A DNA stretch of 64,000 nucleotides, taken from NCBI RefSeq assembly GCF_008629695.1, contig NZ_VWSH01000003.1:62001-126000 (forward strand), written 5' to 3'. This document shows, piece by piece, positions 52,473 through 60,640 of the stretch (the stretch's first letter is position 1; each line of letters opens with the position of its first letter). A program made the position numbers and the translations under genes. The notes beneath the pieces are model-generated. The model was not told the DNA's origin, ran no database searches, and saw only the letters and a program-made list of their open reading frames with translations. This DNA comes from Taibaiella lutea (GTDB lineage Bacteria > Bacteroidota > Bacteroidia > Chitinophagales > Chitinophagaceae).

Positions 52473-53111
52473 TTATAACTTGTCTATTATTTTATCAACA
52501 ATACCATACTTAATGGCAGATTCAGCATCCATCCAATAGTCGCGTTCCAAATCCAGCAATACTTTTTCATAAGGCTGGCCACAAGCTTCGGAAAGGATTT
52601 TTGCACCTAATTCTTTTGTTTTTTGAATCTGGATAGCGTGAATTTCCAAATCAGCACTTACACCTTGAAAATAGCCGCCTAAACTTGGCTGGTGAATCAT
52701 AACTTCTCCATGAGGGAAAATAGAACGTTTTCCTTTTTCACCACCCGCCAAAAGAATAGAGCCCATACTGGCAGCTAACCCCATGCAAATAGTTGAAACA
52801 GGAGATTTTATCATTTTCATCACATCGTAAATTACCATACCACTGGTAACTACCCCACCCGGACTATTGATGTAAAATTTAATTTCTTTGCCCGGTTTAT
52901 CCGCGTCAAGCATAAGCAATTTACTTACGATATCCTTTGCCGATTTATCTTCTACCGGTCCCCAGAGATATACAGTACGGTTCTTAAAAAACAGTTCTTC
53001 CTGTTTCTTAATGAAAAGACTACCCGGCTTATCTACAACCGGTTTTTCTTCCTCGTCCTCATCTTCATTCTTATATGGAAGGCCCAATTGAGCCAGTTTA
53101 TTTGGATTCAT
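52473..53111 (-). CDS. clpP: ATP-dependent Clp protease proteolytic subunit, second paralog
   Basis: The 212-residue ClpP has an unusual acidic N-terminal stretch (NEDEDEEEK, residues 16-24) before the fold. It has NSPGGVVTSGMVIYD, nucleophile Ser115 in GLAASMGS, His140 in MIHQPS and Asp191 in ERDYW, so the catalytic triad is complete. It lies 57 bp downstream of another clpP. The pair may form a mixed ClpP1P2 tetradecamer, as in mycobacteria or Listeria, or separate rings; clpX is not in the window. Confidence 0.93.
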   Translation of the reverse strand: MNPNKLAQLGLPYKNEDEDEEEKPVVDKPGSLFIKKQEELFFKNRTVYLWGPVEDKSAKDIVSKLLMLDADKPGKEIKFYINSPGGVVTSGMVIYDVMKMIKSPVSTICMGLAASMGSILLAGGEKGKRSIFPHGEVMIHQPSLGGYFQGVSADLEIHAIQIQKTKELGAKILSEACGQPYEKVLLDLERDYWMDAESAIKYGIVDKIIDKL

Positions 53112-53168
53112 TTTGTTTTGTAATTAGAAATTTTGAAATTAAAATTGATATGCCAAAGCAAATTATAA

Positions 53169-53861
53169 TTACGCTTTTTTCTTTGGACTTGGCTTCAACA
53201 CTTCATCAATAAGGCCATATTCTTTTGCCTCTTCAGCAAGCAACCAATAATCACGATCGCTATCCTTTGCAACCTTTTCAATCGGCTGACCGGAATGGTC
53301 GCTGATGATTTGATATAGATTCTGTTTTACACGTTGAATTTCCTTAACGGTAATACTGATATCCGTTGCCTGTCCGCCAATGGCGCTGCTCGGCTGATGC
53401 ATCATAATACGTGCGTGACGTAAAGCAGTACGTTTGCCTTCTGTTCCGGCACACATCAATACGGCACCCATACTTGCAGCAATACCTGTACAGATAGTAG
53501 CAATATCAGGGTTTACTATCTGCATAGTGTCATAAATACCCAAACCTGCATAAACGCTACCACCGGGACTATTAATATACATTTGTATATCACGCGTACG
53601 GTCTGTACTTTCCAGGAATAATAATTGTGCCGTAACAATATTGGCTACATAATCGTTTATGGGTTCACCCATAAAAATAATACGGTCCATCATCAACCGG
53701 CTGAAAACATCCATAGAAGCAACATTCATAGGACGTTCTTCAATGATATATGGCGTTAAAGCTGTTGGTTGTGCACTTATATGCGCGGCATAGCTATCAA
53801 ATGTATTGCTGCTGATACCACGATGTTTGACCGCATATTTGCGAAACTCGTTAGAATTCAT
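53169..53861 (-). CDS. clpP: ATP-dependent Clp protease proteolytic subunit, first paralog
   Basis: The 230-residue ClpP starts at ATG 53861 (MNSNEFRKYAVKHRGISS); the frame extends 29 codons further but those are A/T-rich upstream DNA. It has ERPMNVASMDVFSRLMMDRIIFMG, NSPGGSVYAGLGIYD, nucleophile Ser130 in GIAASMGA, His155 in MMHQPS and Asp204 in SDRDYW, so it is catalytically complete. Unlike the second copy it ends in a Lys-rich tail (SPKKKA). The two ClpPs differ widely in sequence, so they come from an old duplication or separate lineages. Confidence 0.94.
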   Translation of the reverse strand: MNSNEFRKYAVKHRGISSNTFDSYAAHISAQPTALTPYIIEERPMNVASMDVFSRLMMDRIIFMGEPINDYVANIVTAQLLFLESTDRTRDIQMYINSPGGSVYAGLGIYDTMQIVNPDIATICTGIAASMGAVLMCAGTEGKRTALRHARIMMHQPSSAIGGQATDISITVKEIQRVKQNLYQIISDHSGQPIEKVAKDSDRDYWLLAEEAKEYGLIDEVLKPSPKKKA

Positions 53862-54100
53862 TTTTAAGAAATTGAATATTTTATAAAGAAATAAAAATAA
53901 GGCATTTTTGAATGCAAAATTGAAATGCCGTTTTATTAGGTGTAGCAAATATCAAACCAAACGGTAAAAATGCCAATTCGGCATTCCAACAAATAAAATG
54001 ATGGATTTGTTGACGGATATTTTTCCATTATTGGCAAAATAACCCGCAGATTTCGCAGATACATACTGAAGAAAGGTCATTCCGAATTATGGAAGAATCT

Positions 54101-54562
54101 CTATATCTCTACTCCAAACTGTTTCAAATGATGTAAAGCATGTTTATGCAATAATTGAACCTGCATTTCAAAATTCAAATTACCAAAAAACGGATTCATA
54201 ATTGATTTTTCCGGTTCCTTTTCATAAACCTGAAAGAAATCATCAATTTCTGTTTGAAGTTCAACCAACGCCGCCTGCATGTCAGCATGCTTTACAGATA
54301 CCGGCTCTAAAGACATTAAGCTATTGGGGGTATTTTCCTTGAATGGCTTATCGCTCATCATGAAAGCCTGCATTTTAGGTATATGCTCTTCCTGTGTAAC
54401 CAAAGTCTGCGGTAGTTTTCCGCTTGCAACCTGAAAGCCTTCACGGCTCATGTGCTCCGTCATTTGCTGCAAATTCATTTTGCCCCACAGCGGTTTGAAC
54501 TCCGGAGAAATAGCGGCTATAGCCGGTACTAATTGTTCTTTTAAGAATTGTGATTTGCTCAT
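54101..54562 (-). CDS. DUF1569 / DinB-like small protein
   Basis: The 153-residue helical protein has WGKMNLQQMTEHMSREGFQV near the N-terminus and QLLHKHALHHLKQFGV at the C-terminus. The spaced His residues (EHM, and HKHALHH) fit the metal-binding pattern of the DinB/YfiT four-helix bundle family, to which DUF1569 belongs. No enzymatic role can be assigned. Its ATG overlaps the stop of the preceding YcxB-like gene by 4 bp, so translation is probably coupled within the ridA operon. Confidence 0.65.
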   Translation of the reverse strand: MSKSQFLKEQLVPAIAAISPEFKPLWGKMNLQQMTEHMSREGFQVASGKLPQTLVTQEEHIPKMQAFMMSDKPFKENTPNSLMSLEPVSVKHADMQAALVELQTEIDDFFQVYEKEPEKSIMNPFFGNLNFEMQVQLLHKHALHHLKQFGVEI

Positions 54563-55092
54563 GATTTTGAATTATTTTCTGTCAATTTTCTTTCAATAAA
54601 TAACTTTATATCGTATTGTTCCTGTGAAAGTAAAAAGACTTTTTTGGGAATTATTATTGCCTGCAAGTTTGACACAAACAAGAAAAAATACTCCTTAGAC
54701 TCGCCAAATTTCACGAAGCTGTTCCAGTTATAGCTTGTTTCAGCTCTGGATGTTTTAGCAAACAAAGATGTTTCTGAAAAAGTCAATATTCGTTCACCAA
54801 ACCAGGAAGCATATTCTTTCTTACCATATTTATATTTCCAATACCAGCTATAAAACCATTTAGTCTTTGACAAAGTGTAGGCTAACAAAAAAATAATTAG
54901 TGCAATGTTACTTGTATCAAAAACTATCAGTTCCTGAAGAAAAAAATAATAATATAAAGTAGCAATCAGAATTATAAGCAACATTATCACAGGTAGAAGT
55001 GATATTGCTTTTTTAATACGGGATCCGTTTTTTCTGTTATAAAAACCAAAAGCAATTAAATCATCAATTGTCAACTCAAATCTTATGGTCAT
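54559..55092 (-). CDS. YcxB-like membrane protein
   Basis: The 177-residue product has two membrane helices (about residues 30-50 and 58-76) and then a C-terminal YcxB-type domain (RILTFSETSLFAKTSRAETSYNWNSFVKFGESKEYFFLFVS, AIIIPKKVFLLSQEQYDIKLFIERKL). Function is unknown in the family; the fold resembles bacterial PH-like domains. It lies 6 bp after ridA and overlaps the next gene, so the three form an operon. Confidence 0.78.
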   Translation of the reverse strand: MTIRFELTIDDLIAFGFYNRKNGSRIKKAISLLPVIMLLIILIATLYYYFFLQELIVFDTSNIALIIFLLAYTLSKTKWFYSWYWKYKYGKKEYASWFGERILTFSETSLFAKTSRAETSYNWNSFVKFGESKEYFFLFVSNLQAIIIPKKVFLLSQEQYDIKLFIERKLTENNSKS

Positions 55093-55098
55093 ACAATC

Positions 55099-55479
55099 TT
55101 AATTACTTGCTATCACCGAAATCTCTACATTCACAAATTTAGGTAAAGCCGCTACCTGAACAGTTTCGCGGGCTGGTGCATTCGTTGGAAAATATTTAGC
55201 ATAAATCTCATTTATCAACGCAAATTGGTTCATATCGGTAATGAAAATGCTGCTTTTAACTACATTTGAGAAATCCATTCCGGCTTCTTTCAAAATAGCA
55301 GCAAGGTTTTCCATTACCTTTTCAGTTTCATCCTGAATGCCTGATTTTACAATTTCGCCGGTTACAGCATCCATCGGTATTTGTCCCGAAACAAATAAGA
55401 AATCGCCCACTTTCATGGCTTGATTATAAGGTCCTATCGGAGCAGGCGCTCCTGTCGTATTGATAATTTGCTTTTCCAT
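55099..55479 (-). CDS. ridA: RidA family reactive intermediate deaminase
   Basis: The enzyme hydrolyses reactive enamines/imines (for example 2-aminoacrylate) made by PLP enzymes. The 126-residue product from ATG 55479 has TTGAPAPIGPYNQAMKVGDFLFVSGQIPMD, the conserved MENLAAILKEAGMDFSNVVKSSIFI and PARETVQVAALPKFVNVEIS with the active-site Arg and Glu. Codons upstream of 55479 are not needed by the family. The gene is divergent from tsaB, with only 39 bp between start codons. Confidence 0.94.
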   Translation of the reverse strand: MEKQIINTTGAPAPIGPYNQAMKVGDFLFVSGQIPMDAVTGEIVKSGIQDETEKVMENLAAILKEAGMDFSNVVKSSIFITDMNQFALINEIYAKYFPTNAPARETVQVAALPKFVNVEISVIASN

Positions 55480-55500
55480 GAAGCAAATGTAATACTTTTG
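55467..55500 (+). promoter_or_regulatory. Candidate Bacteroidota promoter of tsaB
   Basis: TTTG at 55467-55470 and TACTTTTG at 55493-55500 match the -33 and -7 elements with a 22-bp spacer, slightly longer than the usual 19-21. The tsaB ATG follows 18 bp later. Confidence 0.45.
55484..55491 (-). promoter_or_regulatory. Candidate -7 element of ridA, overlapping the tsaB promoter
   Basis: On the minus strand the sequence is TACATTTG, a match to TAnnTTTG, ending 4 bp before the ridA ATG at 55479. If active, the mRNA would be leaderless. No -33 box is seen. Confidence 0.35.
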
Positions 55501-55518
55501 CACTCTTATTTTTTCAGG

Positions 55519-56166
55519 ATGTCCAAGCTACTTTTTATAGATACTTCCGCTTCTGTGGCAACAGTTGCATTATCAATTGATGCTGAAACAGCTGTTATCC
55601 GAACTCATGAAAATGCGAATGAGCAAGCGGCGGTTATTAATTTTATGATTGAGGAAGTGCTTCAAAAAGGATCTTCAACCATTAATGACATTGATGCAAT
55701 TTGTGTTTGTGCAGGACCTGGTTCTTACACAGGTTTGCGCGTAGGTTTGAGCACGGCAAAAGGATTGGCTTATGCAAGTGACAAACCTTTGATGCTTTTC
55801 AACAGGCTGGATATCTTGTCATGGAATATAAATGCTGATACCAAATTCATAGTTGCGTTAAAAGCCAGAACAGGCGAATATTTCATAGCATTATTTGATA
55901 AGGATGGCAATGCAGTAAATGAACCGCAACATGCATTTGAAAAAGATTTGGCAGAATATACTATAGAAGGCTTTCAGTTTTTCACTGACGACGAACATTT
56001 ATCTATTGCAGCGCCAACAAAGGTAATGTCAATGGACACCGCTATCGATGTCCGAAATTGGATTACAAAAGCAACAGTAAGATTTACGTTGAAACAGTTT
56101 GATGACCTTGCCTATTCAGAGCCATTTTATCTGAAGGCCGCTTATACAACTGTGAGTAAAAAATAA
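55519..56166 (+). CDS. tsaB: tRNA threonylcarbamoyladenosine biosynthesis protein TsaB
   Basis: TsaB partners TsaD and TsaE in t6A37 modification of tRNA. The 215-residue product from ATG 55519 begins MSKLLFIDTSASVATVALS, and contains VCAGPGSYTGLRVGLSTAKGLAYAS, the ASKHA-fold hallmark of TsaB. The frame extends upstream into ridA, but that part is antisense to a real gene. The C-terminal region ends with the TsaB-typical PFYLKAAYTTV. Confidence 0.93.
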   Translation: MSKLLFIDTSASVATVALSIDAETAVIRTHENANEQAAVINFMIEEVLQKGSSTINDIDAICVCAGPGSYTGLRVGLSTAKGLAYASDKPLMLFNRLDILSWNINADTKFIVALKARTGEYFIALFDKDGNAVNEPQHAFEKDLAEYTIEGFQFFTDDEHLSIAAPTKVMSMDTAIDVRNWITKATVRFTLKQFDDLAYSEPFYLKAAYTTVSKK

Positions 56167-56200
56167 ATTTCAGATAACAAGTTTCAATTTTCATTTGAAA

Positions 56201-56734
56201 ATGACTAATAAATCAGCAGAAACCAAACCTGCAAAAAAAGCGAGTAGTTCCTATACAATAATGAGTGAATTGGTGTTGCCGGGAGAAACCAATACTCTTG
56301 CCAATCTGATGGGTGGGAAACTAATGTATTGGATGGACATAGCGGCCGGCATTGCGGCTCAAAAACATTGTAACACTGTTGCTGTTACCGCCTCCGTCGA
56401 TAATATTTCATTTGCCAATCCTGTAAAGCTGGGCGATATTGTGACCATAGAAAGTATCGTGACCCGCTCTTTTAATAGTTCTATGGAAATATATTTAAAA
56501 GTATGGGGTGAAGATCTCAGAGCTCAACATAAATATCTGAGCAATGAAGCTTACTTCACTTTTGTTTCCTTAGGCGCAAACGGCCGCCCGTATATGGTTC
56601 CCGAAATCACTCCTGAAACGGAAGAAGAGAAAGAAAGATACAACGGAGCGCTGCGCCGCAGACAATTACGTTTAATTCTGGGTGGCAAGATGAAACCTGA
56701 GGAAGCGGGAGAATTGAAAGCTTTATTTGTATAA
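56201..56734 (+). CDS. Acyl-CoA thioesterase, hotdog fold
   Basis: The 177-residue product from ATG 56201 (a TTG two codons earlier is less likely) has the YciA/ACOT pattern: LVLPGETNTLANLMGGKLMYWMD, where Asn/Gly and Asp bracket the CoA site, then IAAGIAAQKHCNTVAVTASVDNISFANPVKLGDIV and SNEAYFTFVSLG. Such enzymes hydrolyse medium- to long-chain acyl-CoA; the exact chain length is not readable. It lies 34 bp after tsaB and is likely in the same unit. Confidence 0.88.
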   Translation: MTNKSAETKPAKKASSSYTIMSELVLPGETNTLANLMGGKLMYWMDIAAGIAAQKHCNTVAVTASVDNISFANPVKLGDIVTIESIVTRSFNSSMEIYLKVWGEDLRAQHKYLSNEAYFTFVSLGANGRPYMVPEITPETEEEKERYNGALRRRQLRLILGGKMKPEEAGELKALFV

Positions 56735-56773
56735 TTCTTTCCCTTATTTTTATGGGAAATTAAATTTGATCTT

Positions 56774-57283
56774 ATGCAGCAGTTTAATCAAAACAATCTG
56801 GATTTACAAAATTCGGGAGAACAGATTGTTTGGAAAGGCTCTTCTTCTCAGTTATTGAATTTTAAGCATTTTACAATTGCAATCATAATAATCATTGCAG
56901 CCATCTGGGCATCTTTACAATTCAAAATAACGGCAATTTTATTAGTTGGTGTAATAGCTTTGGTATATGCACTTTATCATTATCTGATTGTAAATGCCGC
57001 AACTTATACTATAACAAATCAAAGGCTTATCAGCAAGGTTGGTTTATTTAACAGAGCTACATCTGAAATAGAATTATATAGAGTAAAGGATGTACATCTA
57101 TTCGAACCTCTGCAATTACGAATGTTTGGCTTAGGCACCATTCATCTTATTTCCTCACAAAGAAGCTCTCCTCTTTTTGAATTAAAGGCAATAAAAGGCG
57201 CCGTAGAATTAAGAGAGCAATTACGGCATCTTGTAGAAAACAGAAGAAATGAGAAAGGTGTCGGAGAATATGATACGAATTAA
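56774..57283 (+). CDS. Bacterial PH-domain membrane protein
   Basis: The 169-residue product has two adjacent membrane segments (about residues 32-48 and 52-72) and a bacterial PH domain of the YdbS/bPH_2 type (VNAATYTITNQRLISKVGLFNRATSEIELYRVKDVHLFEPLQLRMFG, LGTIHLISS). Function is unknown; YdbS-type proteins are membrane proteins of uncertain role. It starts 39 bp after the thioesterase stop. Confidence 0.8.
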   Translation: MQQFNQNNLDLQNSGEQIVWKGSSSQLLNFKHFTIAIIIIIAAIWASLQFKITAILLVGVIALVYALYHYLIVNAATYTITNQRLISKVGLFNRATSEIELYRVKDVHLFEPLQLRMFGLGTIHLISSQRSSPLFELKAIKGAVELREQLRHLVENRRNEKGVGEYDTN

Positions 57284-57442
57284 ATAGCTATATGAATAAT
57301 ATATATAATATTTCAGAATAAAAAAAGCATTTAACATACTTCATATTTATGAATATTACTACTTGCTATTTAGTCAATTCTAAATTTTAAGCTCTCTTTT
57401 TCTAAAAAAATGGTTAATAACATTAAAAATCAAATTTTCAAT

Positions 57443-57472
57443 CTTGTTTTTAACATTTTATTGATATTTTTG
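57443..57472 (+). promoter_or_regulatory. Candidate Bacteroidota promoter of the collagen-like operon
   Basis: CTTG at 57443-57446 and TATTTTTG at 57465-57472 are separated by 18 bp, close to the TTTG/TAnnTTTG consensus. The start codon at 57535 is 62 bp downstream. Confidence 0.5.
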
Positions 57473-57534
57473 AATTACAATTAAATGGTATAAATAATGT
57501 AATTACCTGTTAGACCTATAATAACACTATCTAA

Positions 57535-58050
57535 ATGAAAACAAAAATTACTATCACTACGTGCTTGATAATAAGCATGGTTACGGGTGTGTATGCTCAA
57601 AGCATAGGCCCATCTACAATTAATGCTTCCGGAGGAAGCAAAGTTATTTCGGGCAATACCTACGAATTCTCTATTGGTGAAATGGCACTTGTAAATACTG
57701 CTTCCGGTTCAAACATTATTGTTACAAACGGAGTTTTACAACCTGTCGCATCTACTACAAGAGTAAAAGATGTCAATTATCTTTCCGACAATCTTAAAGT
57801 ATATCCTAACCCAAGTGATAATGTACTTAATATCCAACCTGATTTTGAAACCGGTGGTCAACTTACCTATCATCTTTATGATGCTTTAGGCAGAGTAATG
57901 TTAACCGGTGAATTTAATTTAGCGTCGGGAAAGGAAAAACAGACTATTTCTTTAAGCCAACTGGCAGCAAGCAGCTACGTGCTACATTTAAATCTGAATA
58001 AAAAAGGGATTACTTATAACGCCTCCTTTAATGTGCAGAAAATAAATTAA
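57535..58050 (+). CDS. Small T9SS sorting-domain protein
   Basis: The 171-residue product has a signal peptide [22 protein letters not shown] short region of about 65 residues ([33 protein letters not shown]) ends in the LQPV motif that often precedes the sorting domain. The T9SS type A domain follows ([27 protein letters not shown]). Most of the mature protein is the sorting domain itself. It lies 52 bp ahead of the collagen-like gene with no terminator between, so the two may be co-expressed and act together at the surface. Confidence 0.75.
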   Translation: MKTKITITTCLIISMVTGVYAQSIGPSTINASGGSKVISGNTYEFSIGEMALVNTASGSNIIVTNGVLQPVASTTRVKDVNYLSDNLKVYPNPSDNVLNIQPDFETGGQLTYHLYDALGRVMLTGEFNLASGKEKQTISLSQLAASSYVLHLNLNKKGITYNASFNVQKIN

Positions 58051-58102
58051 CGTATTACCCTTCTTCTATAACATCATCATTTTATTAAAAAAACATATCA
58101 CA

Positions 58103-60565
58103 ATGAATAAAGTTATTACATTGTTTCGGCTGACGTTTGTTACGCTGATCTTACCTTTTGCTTTAAGAGCCCAGGCGCCGGCAAAATTCAATTATCAGGG
58201 AGTCGCCAGAAATACTACCGGCGCGCCTATTGCCAGTCAATCCATCGGTTTGAAAATTTCCGTTTTGGATGGTTCAGCAACCGGTACCGCTGTTTATGTA
58301 GAAACACAAAATGCCACTACAAATGCTTATGGTTTATATAATCTTGCGATAGGCGGCGGCACGCCGGTTACCGGCACTTTAGATGCTGTAGATTGGAGCA
58401 CCGGAAGCAAATTCGTAAAAGTAGAAATCGATCCCAACGGAGGAACAAATTATACTGATTTAGGGGCAGCACAGTTATTAAGTGTTCCTTATGCTTTATA
58501 CGCACAAAGCGGAGGTAGCGGTGCGCAAGGGCCTGCAGGTCCGCAAGGGCCAACCGGCGCGGATGGCGCACAAGGACCAGCAGGTCCGGCAGGTCCTACA
58601 GGGGCAGATGGTTCACAAGGAGTACCAGGTCCGGCAGGACCAATAGGGCCAACCGGACCACAGGGAGCTGCAGGGCCAACGGGTGCAGCAGGACCACAAG
58701 GACCGGCCGGCACTATCGGAGCTACAGGACCACAAGGTTTGACCGGGGCAGCGGGACCACAAGGACCCGCAGGCCCTACGGGCGCAACGGGCCTTACCGG
58801 TGCAACCGGACCAGCTGGTACTCAAGGAGCTGCAGGGCCTACAGGTGCAACAGGACCACAAGGACCAATAGGGCCATCTGGTGGACCACAAGGTCCTGCA
58901 GGACCACAAGGGCCGGCTGGTGCTGATGGTGCTACGGGACCACAAGGACCAGCTGGAGCCATAGGTGTTACAGGACCGGCTGGACCAACAGGATCGCAAG
59001 GACCAGCGGGACCACAAGGAGCGACCGGACTTACGGGAGCACAAGGACCGGCAGGACCAATAGGACCTACCGGACTTACAGGAGCACAAGGACCAACAGG
59101 CGCTACCGGACTTACAGGAGCGCAGGGACCGGCCGGACCGGCAGGTCCGACAGGACTTACAGGGGCACCGGGAACTCCGGGTGCAACAGGACCTCAGGGG
59201 CCACAAGGACCTGCAGGGACCGGTTCTTATACTGCAGGAACAGGCATAACCATTAGCGGAAGTACTATAAATGCACAAACTTCAACAGCATTATGGAACG
59301 CCAATCAGCTTCAGGGAAAAGACATTTCAACTACACTACCTGCAACCAATCAAGTATTGAAATACAATGGAACTGCATGGGCACCCGCTGCTGATGGTGA
59401 TGCACAAACATTGTCCATAACAGGCTCGAACCTGAGCATCTCCGGAGGTAATACTGTAACATTGCCAACTGGTGGTGGTAGCGGAACCGTAAACGGAACT
59501 ACTAACTATATAGGAAAATTCACAGGGGCTACAACCATGGGCAACTCTGCTTTATATCAAACACCAGCAGGTTTATTAGGGCTTGGTTTTACAACACCTT
59601 CTTCCAAATTACATATTAAATCTGCTGATGAGGTTACACCACAGGAAATATCATATACCAGCACTTTATATACTCCAAACGGAGCATTAAGAGTTTTTGA
59701 CAGCTCTGCAAACGGCGGTACCGCAATATTTGCCACATCAGTTGCAAATATAAATCTGGCCCAATCAACAGGAGTTTTGGGAGGCGGTACCAATGTAGGA
59801 GTAAGAGGACAAGGGCAATCAACTTCGAGTGATGGTGAGGTTTTCGGGGTATATGCAGATGGATATTCACCCGATACTACATTTGGTGTTTATGGTCTTG
59901 CCTATCTGTACGACGAAACAATTATTTCAGGAACAAAATATGGGGTTTATGGCCTTGGGGTCGGAGGAAATACCAATTACAGTGTCTATGGTGTTTCAAT
60001 ACCTTTTCCCGGCACCACCAATTATGCAGGTTATTTTGACGGAGATGTGCAGATTATAGGTAGTATTAGTAAATCTGCAGGTACATTTAAAATAGATAAT
60101 CCTATCAATCCTGAAAACGAATATTTATATCACTCTTTTGTAGAAAGCCCTGATATGATGAATGTCTATAATGGTAATATTGTTACAAATAATTCAGGTT
60201 ATGCAACAGTTACCTTACCAGATTATTTTGAAACATTAAATAAAGATTTCCGTTATCAGCTGACTGTTATCGGAGGCACTTTTGCTCAGGCAATTGTAAG
60301 CAAGAAAGTAACAGGCAATACATTTGAAATCAGAACAAATGAGCCGAATATTGAAGTAAGCTGGCAGGTTACCGGTATCAGACAAGATGCTTATGCAAAT
60401 GCACACAGAGTAGTACCTGTCGTTAAAAAAGAAAAACAAAATATCGGCAAATACCTTAATCCTGTGGAATTAGGAAAAGATCCTAATCTGAGCATCTCGC
60501 CTAAACCTGTATTCAAGCCAAATAAAGAATTGCTAAAACAATCAGCAACTCAAAAAAGGAAATAA
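58103..60565 (+). CDS. Collagen-like fibre protein
   Basis: This 820-residue secreted protein has a signal peptide (residues 1-23) and an N-terminal domain [24 protein letters not shown]...[10 protein letters not shown] (about 28-133), common at the head of Bacteroidota collagen-like proteins. Residues 140-372 are Gly-X-Y triplets rich in Pro, Gln, Ala and Thr (GPQGPAG, GATGLTG). There is one break of register, an extra Gly at residue 260. After a linker ([26 protein letters not shown]) comes a fibre-type region ([16 protein letters not shown]) and a conserved C-terminal domain ([44 protein letters not shown]). It has no T9SS domain. A trimeric triple helix is expected. Confidence 0.85.
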   Translation: MNKVITLFRLTFVTLILPFALRAQAPAKFNYQGVARNTTGAPIASQSIGLKISVLDGSATGTAVYVETQNATTNAYGLYNLAIGGGTPVTGTLDAVDWSTGSKFVKVEIDPNGGTNYTDLGAAQLLSVPYALYAQSGGSGAQGPAGPQGPTGADGAQGPAGPAGPTGADGSQGVPGPAGPIGPTGPQGAAGPTGAAGPQGPAGTIGATGPQGLTGAAGPQGPAGPTGATGLTGATGPAGTQGAAGPTGATGPQGPIGPSGGPQGPAGPQGPAGADGATGPQGPAGAIGVTGPAGPTGSQGPAGPQGATGLTGAQGPAGPIGPTGLTGAQGPTGATGLTGAQGPAGPAGPTGLTGAPGTPGATGPQGPQGPAGTGSYTAGTGITISGSTINAQTSTALWNANQLQGKDISTTLPATNQVLKYNGTAWAPAADGDAQTLSITGSNLSISGGNTVTLPTGGGSGTVNGTTNYIGKFTGATTMGNSALYQTPAGLLGLGFTTPSSKLHIKSADEVTPQEISYTSTLYTPNGALRVFDSSANGGTAIFATSVANINLAQSTGVLGGGTNVGVRGQGQSTSSDGEVFGVYADGYSPDTTFGVYGLAYLYDETIISGTKYGVYGLGVGGNTNYSVYGVSIPFPGTTNYAGYFDGDVQIIGSISKSAGTFKIDNPINPENEYLYHSFVESPDMMNVYNGNIVTNNSGYATVTLPDYFETLNKDFRYQLTVIGGTFAQAIVSKKVTGNTFEIRTNEPNIEVSWQVTGIRQDAYANAHRVVPVVKKEKQNIGKYLNPVELGKDPNLSISPKPVFKPNKELLKQSATQKRK
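58520..59218 (+). repeat. Collagen-like Gly-X-Y repeat tract
   Basis: About 77 consecutive Gly-X-Y codon triplets, rich in GGA/GGT-CC-type codons, giving a local rise in G+C. One extra Gly codon (58880-58882) breaks the register between GPS and GPQ. Confidence 0.9.
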
Positions 60566-60570
60566 TCTTT

Positions 60571-60622
60571 TGAAAGACTAAAATGGCCATCTTCTAAAAA
60601 AGATGGCCATTTTAGTCTTTCA
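60571..60622. terminator. 23-bp bidirectional terminator
   Basis: A perfect inverted repeat whose arm begins TGAAAGACTAAAATGGCCAT, with a 6-nt loop, sits between the convergent collagen-like gene and dnaX. Confidence 0.9.
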
Positions 60623-60640
60623 ACATTATCAAACTGTCTT

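Noticed and set aside
58613-59278. 221-codon minus-strand ORF rich in Ser, Cys, Arg and Trp inside the collagen-like gene
   Set aside because: It is the antisense of the Gly-X-Y codons; the composition is an artefact of repetitive GGN-CCN codons.
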